A DNA stretch of 9,899 nt from contig JACCQV010000232.1 of the NCBI GenBank assembly GCA_013813945.1, forward strand, positions 1 through 9,899, written 5' to 3'. This DNA comes from Deltaproteobacteria bacterium. GTDB lineage: Bacteria; Myxococcota_A; Polyangia; Haliangiales; Haliangiaceae. This document shows, one piece after another, positions 6,309 to 9,899 of the stretch. Below the pieces are notes generated by a model, which searched no databases, was not told the origin of the DNA, and worked only from the letters and a program-made list of their open reading frames with translations. The first letter of the stretch is position 1. Every line of letters begins with the position of its first letter. The translations under genes and the position numbers were made by a program.

Positions 6309-7913
6309 CTAGCGATCCGCGCCGCGCCGCCAGGTACTGGAGACCCAGCCACCGACGCGGCCCAGCAGAGATCGCCGCGTTCCCGCCATCGCCAGCTCGT
6401 CCTCGGAGAGGCCCGGATCGAGCGTCGGCGCGGGCAGCGTGCCGTCCGGCGCCGCTCCGAGCAGGCCATCGGGCCGAGACATGCGTGTTGCCGCTCGGCG
6501 CTCGCGCGAGGGCGCGGGCGGAGGCTCGATGCCGGTCTCCATCCGCAACGAGGCCCACCGCCGGCACTGCCCGCAGCGCCAGCTGAACGCGCCCGGTCGG
6601 TTGCCGCAGTGGTCGCACTGCCAGCGTCCGCGCAAGGTCCAGGCGAGTGCGCCCTGATCGGAGACGAGCACCTCGAGCGCACGCTTGAGCTCCGCCGGCT
6701 CGGTACTCGCCAGCGTCAAGCGCGCCGTCGCGACCCGCGCTGCGAGCGCCTCCGGGAACCGGGTCGCCAGATCCGTCGCCAGCGCAAGCTGCGCCGCGGC
6801 ATCTGCGGGCGGAATCAGCTGGGCACGGATCAACGCGAGCTCGAGGCGCGGTCCGGTCGCTGCTTCGACCTCGGCGAGTACCTCGAGCACGCGATCGGCA
6901 ACCGAGGCGCGCGGCAGGATCGAGGGGACGAGCGCGACGCCATCGACCGGGGTGCGGTTCGGCGCACCGGTGGTCGTCAGCACGCCGCCCGTCGTCGCGA
7001 GGGCAGTGCTATCGGCGGTCGAGTCGGTCGCGGCGCTCGGCTCACCGGCGACGAGTTGCGGCGTACCGCCTGCGGGCGTGTCCGCGAGATCGTCTCGCGT
7101 GGTCCTGCCGCTGTCATGGGTCAGGCCCTGCTCCGCCGCGATCAGGCCCGGCAACAGGTGGGGGGCGAGTGCTGGATCGGCGATCAACGCCTGCCGCAAC
7201 CGCTCCTTCGCACCGCGATGATTGTCGCGCGCCGCCGCGAGCTCCGCGGCCGCAGCGAAGAAGTGACCCGACTCCTGATGCTTCTGCGCCGCCTTGAGCA
7301 AGTTCTTCGCGGATTCGAGATCGTCGCGGGCGAGTGCCGCCTGCGCAGCAGCCACGAGCAGGTGATGCTCGCGCTCGCTCGTGTCCTCGTTGCGCCGGCG
7401 GCCGAGTCGGTCCCAAAGCTTCGCCGCGTCGTAGAACCGCGCCTGTTCTTCGTACAGCGCGGCGAGTGCGCGCAAGGCTCCCTCGTGCGCAGGCTCTTCG
7501 AGGAGCACCTCCTCCATCGCGCGAGTCGCCCGACGCGGCATGCCCGCCGCACGGAAGTCGAGGCCGAGCTCGAACATCGCGCGCTGACGCAGCTTGCGCT
7601 TGTCACGCTCGCGTACGGCGAGAGCCTGGTGGACCCGGATCGCTCGCTCGTGCTCGCCCTTGCTGCGAAACATCGCGCCCAGCGCGAAGTACGGTTCGAC
7701 GTCGTCGACATTCTCCTCGACCACGGCGCGCAGCTCGCTGACCACGGTGTCGTGATCGCGCGCGATCAGGTGCGAGAGCGCACGCATGTACGACCGGCTG
7801 TGCCTCGCCGTTCGGCGGAGCTGGCGATCATCGGGGACATAGTAGCGGCCGATCAGCACACCTGCGGCCATCGCACCGAGTGCGACGAGCAGGAGGACGA
7901 GCGCCGCACCCAT
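6309..7913 (-). CDS. lapB: LapB (YciM)-like TPR protein with rubredoxin-type metal site
   Basis: This encodes 534 residues; E. coli LapB has 389. An N-terminal anchor (residues 2-22, ALVLLLVALGAMAAGVLIG) is followed by 'RYYV' and by TPR helices at about 38-255, including 'EPYFALGAMFRSKGEHERAI' (73-92), which closely resembles the corresponding E. coli repeat. The hallmark is the C-terminal rubredoxin-like module: Cys433 and Cys436 (WQCDHCG), then Cys447 and Cys450 in 'WRCGQCRRW', all four metal ligands intact. In E. coli LapB is an inner-membrane, cytoplasm-facing adaptor that promotes FtsH degradation of LpxC and so limits LPS synthesis. Unusual here are a Thr/Ala/Ser/Gly-rich insert (about 264-335) between TPR blocks and a basic, Pro-rich tail (about 455-534) after the metal site. 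It follows lapA by 14 bp, with a GGTAAGG Shine-Dalgarno-like sequence in the gap, as in the E. coli lapAB pair. The role in this organism is transferred from homology. Confidence 0.92.
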   Translation of the reverse strand: MGAALVLLLVALGAMAAGVLIGRYYVPDDRQLRRTARHSRSYMRALSHLIARDHDTVVSELRAVVEENVDDVEPYFALGAMFRSKGEHERAIRVHQALAVRERDKRKLRQRAMFELGLDFRAAGMPRRATRAMEEVLLEEPAHEGALRALAALYEEQARFYDAAKLWDRLGRRRNEDTSEREHHLLVAAAQAALARDDLESAKNLLKAAQKHQESGHFFAAAAELAAARDNHRGAKERLRQALIADPALAPHLLPGLIAAEQGLTHDSGRTTRDDLADTPAGGTPQLVAGEPSAATDSTADSTALATTGGVLTTTGAPNRTPVDGVALVPSILPRASVADRVLEVLAEVEAATGPRLELALIRAQLIPPADAAAQLALATDLATRFPEALAARVATARLTLASTEPAELKRALEVLVSDQGALAWTLRGRWQCDHCGNRPGAFSWRCGQCRRWASLRMETGIEPPPAPSRERRAATRMSRPDGLLGAAPDGTLPAPTLDPGLSEDELAMAGTRRSLLGRVGGWVSSTWRRGADR

Positions 7914-7927
7914 GAGCCGACCTTACC

Positions 7928-8356
7928 TCAACGAGCGTCGATGCCGTCGTCGTCGAGCGCGCTGTCTGTTCTCATGACGCGCGCCGCCTGGATGTTCGGC
8001 GCCTCGGCCGGCAGATCCTCGAGTGGTGCGGGTTCGGTGAACGGGAGATTCCGGAGCTTCGCGAGCTCCTTCTCGAGGCGGGTCACCAGTGACTCGTACT
8101 GCCGCCGCCGCCAGACGTAGAACATGCTCCACAGGATGATGGTCGCGAGGAGTGCCGCCGACGCGAGCCATCCCCCGATCAGGGCCGGCAGCCAGACTTC
8201 ATGAGGACGATCGCCGAACAGGTCGGTCAGCCACGGCGGGATCGAGACCGGGATCCAGCCGTTGTTCGCGACGAGAAACAGGCCGGCGATCACGCCAAGT
8301 CCAATCATCGACAGGATCACCGTCGCGATCGCGATCAAGCGGAGCCAGCGAATCAC
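7928..8356 (-). CDS. lapA: LapA-like (DUF1049) inner-membrane protein
   Basis: This encodes 142 residues from a GTG start; E. coli LapA has 102. Two membrane helices are predicted at about 5-29 and 55-80. The region between them holds 'VANNGWIPVSIPPW' (29-42), matching the LapA-domain 'N...v.v..pw' pattern, and the second helix ends in 'FYVWRRRQYESL', followed by a short coiled coil with 'RLEKELAKLRNLP' (93-105), the family's typical finish. The last 35 residues are acidic, disordered and extra to the usual length. LapA works with LapB at the inner membrane in LPS assembly control in E. coli, and direct adjacency to lapB supports the identity. The GTG start lies 12 bp after the preceding stop with no clear Shine-Dalgarno; a three-codon reading frame ATG ACG GCG TGA ends inside that GTG, so expression may depend on coupling to upstream translation. 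There is no later Met before the first helix is broken. Confidence 0.88.
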   Translation of the reverse strand: MIRWLRLIAIATVILSMIGLGVIAGLFLVANNGWIPVSIPPWLTDLFGDRPHEVWLPALIGGWLASAALLATIILWSMFYVWRRRQYESLVTRLEKELAKLRNLPFTEPAPLEDLPAEAPNIQAARVMRTDSALDDDGIDAR

Positions 8357-8368
8357 GCCGTCATCGTA

Positions 8369-9103
8369 CTACGGCTGGTCGCAGTCCGCGCAGCCGTACA
8401 ACTCCCCACGATGTCGCTTCGAGGCCTCCTTGCGCTTTGTCGCACCGTCGATCGAGTAACCGAGCACGAGCCCGAGGAACCGGGTGCCGGCGAGCTCGCG
8501 GTAGGCAACACCGAGGAAGTACCCGTTACCGGACGGCATGCCCCAGTCTTCGTAGTGACGGCCGACTCGAAGACCGAGCGTCGCGTCGAGCTCGTCCGCG
8601 AACGGAATGCTCGGCGCGGCGCTCTGCCGTGAATCGGCCCCGGCGACGTACGAGGTCCGCACGCGGGCGAGGAGCCTCAGTCGGCCGTCGCCAATCTCGG
8701 CATTGAGCTCGAGCGGCAAGGTCACGGCATCGTCCAGCGTACCGACCGCGCCGCTCGCACCGACGCCGGCACCTAGCATGACCACGCCGGTGCGGCCGAA
8801 TCGCGCCGAGACGCCGACTGGGAACACCGCGACGTCGTACGCGAAGCCGCCCGCATTCAGCGAGCTGCCGGCCGCCAGATCGATGCCGATGTGATAGCCG
8901 ATCGTCGAGCTCATCCCGACGAAGCCGTGCAGACGGAAGCCCGCGAGCACCAGGTCCTGCGCCTCCGTCTCTCCGCGTGTGTCCTCGATCCCGTGCAGGC
9001 CCGTCACCTCGTAGTGCAGCAACGCGCCGCCCTGGAGCTTGTCGAACGGCCGCGCGTCGGCGACGCCGGCGGTCAGGAGCACGACCACGATCGCCGCTCT
9101 CAT
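8369..9103 (-). CDS. Exported beta-rich, probable outer-membrane protein
   Basis: This encodes 244 residues of no recognised family. The start MRAAIVVVLLTAGVADARPF gives a Sec signal with cleavage likely near residue 17. The mature part is built of alternating amphipathic strands with Gly and aromatic residues, for example 'LVLAGFRLHGFVGM' (51-64), 'TIGYHIGIDLAAGS' (67-80), 'GVVMLGAGVGASGAVG' (106-121), 'LRLLARVRTSYVAG' (142-155) and 'RFLGLVLGYSIDG' (208-220), consistent with a small eight-strand type barrel. A basic segment (222-232) is followed by a C-terminal CxxC (Cys238, Cys241), which is unusual because barrels normally end on the last strand with an aromatic residue. The ATG overlaps the stop of the preceding DUF3750-like lipoprotein gene (ATGA), and lapA starts 12 bp downstream, so it is placed firmly inside the lapAB transcript. 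The assignment to the outer membrane is inferred from strand pattern only. Confidence 0.8.
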   Translation of the reverse strand: MRAAIVVVLLTAGVADARPFDKLQGGALLHYEVTGLHGIEDTRGETEAQDLVLAGFRLHGFVGMSSTIGYHIGIDLAAGSSLNAGGFAYDVAVFPVGVSARFGRTGVVMLGAGVGASGAVGTLDDAVTLPLELNAEIGDGRLRLLARVRTSYVAGADSRQSAAPSIPFADELDATLGLRVGRHYEDWGMPSGNGYFLGVAYRELAGTRFLGLVLGYSIDGATKRKEASKRHRGELYGCADCDQP

Positions 9104-9753
9104 CGGTCCGCAAATCCGATCCGGCCGGGACCGAGTGGAATGATGATCGCGGGGGGCCACAGATCGATTCCGAACGACAGGTGAAGAATGTGAATCTCGA
9201 CCCCTTCGCGGAGCCCGATCTTGAACCCCGCGATCGGGGTCGAGACCTGGATGCCGGTGCGCTCGCTCGAGATGCCCGCGCCGAACACCCCGCGCCAGTC
9301 CTTGCCGATCGCGGTTGCCGGCAGGCTCGCCGCCAGCTTGCACCTCCGGAGCACGACGTCGCCAAACGTGTTGCTGTTCGGGCCGGGGAAGAAGTAATCG
9401 CGCTCGATCTGCTGCTTGATGCCGGGACCGAGCTTCTCGATGCAGGCGGCCGCGCGTTCCCCGGCCTCGCCGCGCCACACCCCGTGCAAGATCGGATCGA
9501 CATACGGCGGGTGCGTGCTGAACGGGTCGGTCTCCGTCCCGCCGCCGCCGACCTCGAAGATCGTCCACTCGGTCTGGCCCTTGTGGCGGACCGCGAACCA
9601 CGGATGCCGCGCGATGTCGTTCATCGGCCGGCCAAGTCCGCCGGTCAGCAGCGCGACGGTGGTCTCGTCGTTGCCCGGCATCGTGAGCGAGCGCTTCGCG
9701 ATGATGCAGCCGGAGCCCAGAGCACACGCCGCGAGCAGGACGACGGCTCTCAT
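9100..9753 (-). CDS. DUF3750-like lipoprotein
   Basis: This encodes 217 residues. The conserved elements are 'HPWFAVRHKGQTEWTIFEV' (50-68), 'GERAAACIEKL' (98-108), 'FPGPNSNTFGDVVLRRC' (122-138) and 'LPATAIGKDWRG' (144-155). The GPNSNTF signature followed by a 'lP..AIGKDW' block matches what I know of the DUF3750 family, whose biochemical role is unknown. The N-terminus MRAVVLLAACALGSGC is a lipoprotein-type signal, with Cys10 or Cys16 as candidate lipid sites. The end (about 158-217) is beta-rich ('GVEIHILHLSFGIDLWPP'). An in-frame GTG at 9768 would add five residues (MRSRS) and give Cys15 a classic LAAC lipobox; the ATG is preferred by likeness to neighbouring MRA- starts, although the AGGAG before it is only one base away. 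This is the first gene of the minus-strand cluster, behind a strong terminator, so the cluster promoter should lie in 9754-9811, where I found no consensus element. Confidence 0.8.
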   Translation of the reverse strand: MRAVVLLAACALGSGCIIAKRSLTMPGNDETTVALLTGGLGRPMNDIARHPWFAVRHKGQTEWTIFEVGGGGTETDPFSTHPPYVDPILHGVWRGEAGERAAACIEKLGPGIKQQIERDYFFPGPNSNTFGDVVLRRCKLAASLPATAIGKDWRGVFGAGISSERTGIQVSTPIAGFKIGLREGVEIHILHLSFGIDLWPPAIIIPLGPGRIGFADR

Positions 9754-9803
9754 GCTCCTGGAACGCACGAGCCACCCAACGTGCGCAGGATTTCTGCCTC
9801 CGG

Positions 9804-9835
9804 AAATGAAAACGGCCGCCTCGAGAGGCGGCCGT
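9804..9835 (-). terminator. Intrinsic terminator of the gene entering from the right
   Basis: A perfect 10-bp stem, ACGGCCGCCT/AGGCGGCCGT, with a four-base loop spans 9812-9835. Read on the minus strand it is followed by TTTTCATTT, a T-rich tract. It begins 21 bases after the stop codon at 9857-9859, the expected placement for rho-independent termination of that gene, and it insulates the seven-gene cluster that starts at 9753. On the plus strand no T tract follows, so it is one-directional. Confidence 0.85.
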
Positions 9836-9856
9836 GGTCGCAGACGGTCGGTAGAC

Positions 9857-9899
9857 CTACTGCGCGTCCTTCGGCTTCAGCTTGTCGAGCTTGCCGCGG
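9857..9899 (-). CDS. C-terminal fragment of an upstream gene
   Basis: The frame enters from the right edge and ends ...GKLDKLKPKDAQ followed by TAG. The lysine/aspartate-rich tail is too short to identify. The case for a real gene end is the reading frame together with the strong terminator placed 21 bases after its stop. Confidence 0.5.
   Translation of the reverse strand, partial: RGKLDKLKPKDAQ

Noticed and set aside
4175..6586. An 803-codon open frame on the plus strand opposite the AI-2E gene.
   Set aside because: It is antisense to a clear family member. Its translation is Arg/Asp/Glu/Gln-rich without hydrophobic core or motifs, as expected from the complement of high-GC coding DNA, and it also spans several real genes.
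5925..8120. A 731-codon open frame on the plus strand opposite lapB.
   Set aside because: It lies opposite the lapB frame with its conserved TPR and rubredoxin motifs. The predicted protein is Arg-rich, has no domain, and runs across gene boundaries.
9104..9775. N-terminal extension of the barrel-like protein starting at 9775.
   Set aside because: It overlaps the whole DUF3750-like gene in another frame and reads as Arg-rich shadow sequence; the ATG at 9103 begins a proper signal peptide and forms an ATGA overlap.
1..9899. Search for CRISPR arrays, tRNAs, insertion sequences, attachment sites and defence genes.
   Set aside because: No spaced direct repeats, cloverleaf-like sequence, transposase or integrase motifs, or terminal inverted repeats were seen by reading both strands; the only perfect inverted repeat of note is the terminator at 9812-9835.

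Overview
The window is high-GC bacterial DNA, densely packed with genes and with almost no intergenic space. No rRNA, tRNA, CRISPR array, integrase, transposase or phage gene was found. Several envelope proteins have short lipoprotein or Sec signals. One lipoprotein carries an Asp/Ala/Pro linker right after its lipidated Cys, and the window also holds HEAT-repeat, PQQ-propeller and glycine-rich envelope proteins. This combination resembles a myxobacterium (Myxococcota, perhaps Kofleriaceae/Haliangiales-like). The taxonomic call is an inference from style, not from a marker gene.

Layout. (1) Positions 1-1812, minus strand: a two-gene unit encoding a secreted HEAT-repeat protein followed by a PQQ-type beta-propeller lipoprotein that runs off the left edge; their stop and start codons overlap as TGATG. 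(2) Positions 1893-2705, plus strand: a lone SAM-dependent methyltransferase with an N-terminal four-cysteine zinc-ribbon-like motif, divergent from the HEAT gene. Its stop overlaps, within one palindromic CTAG, the stop of the next gene on the other strand. (3) Positions 9753 to 2702, minus strand: seven tightly spaced genes, in transcription order a DUF3750-like lipoprotein, a predicted beta-rich outer-membrane protein, lapA, lapB, an AI-2E/PerM-family membrane protein, a 450-residue exported protein with a glycine-rich hydrophobic core, and a beta-sandwich lipoprotein. Gaps are 12-14 bp or start/stop overlaps, except 46 bp between lapB and the AI-2E gene. (4) Right edge: the last codons of another minus-strand gene, followed by a strong intrinsic terminator that separates it from the seven-gene cluster.

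Functional reading. The best-anchored part is lapA-lapB. In E. coli these proteins act at the inner membrane, and LapB steers FtsH-dependent turnover of LpxC, so controlling LPS synthesis. LapB here keeps the N-terminal membrane anchor, the TPRs and the CxxC...CxxC rubredoxin-like module. It also has a low-complexity linker of about 70 residues and a C-terminal extension of about 80 residues. Every other gene of the cluster encodes a predicted membrane, lipoprotein or exported product, so a cell-envelope role for the whole cluster is a reasonable inference. The sequence does not prove a shared pathway. I see no convincing defence system, secondary-metabolite cluster or mobile element; the most unusual material is the architecture of the envelope proteins in the seven-gene cluster.
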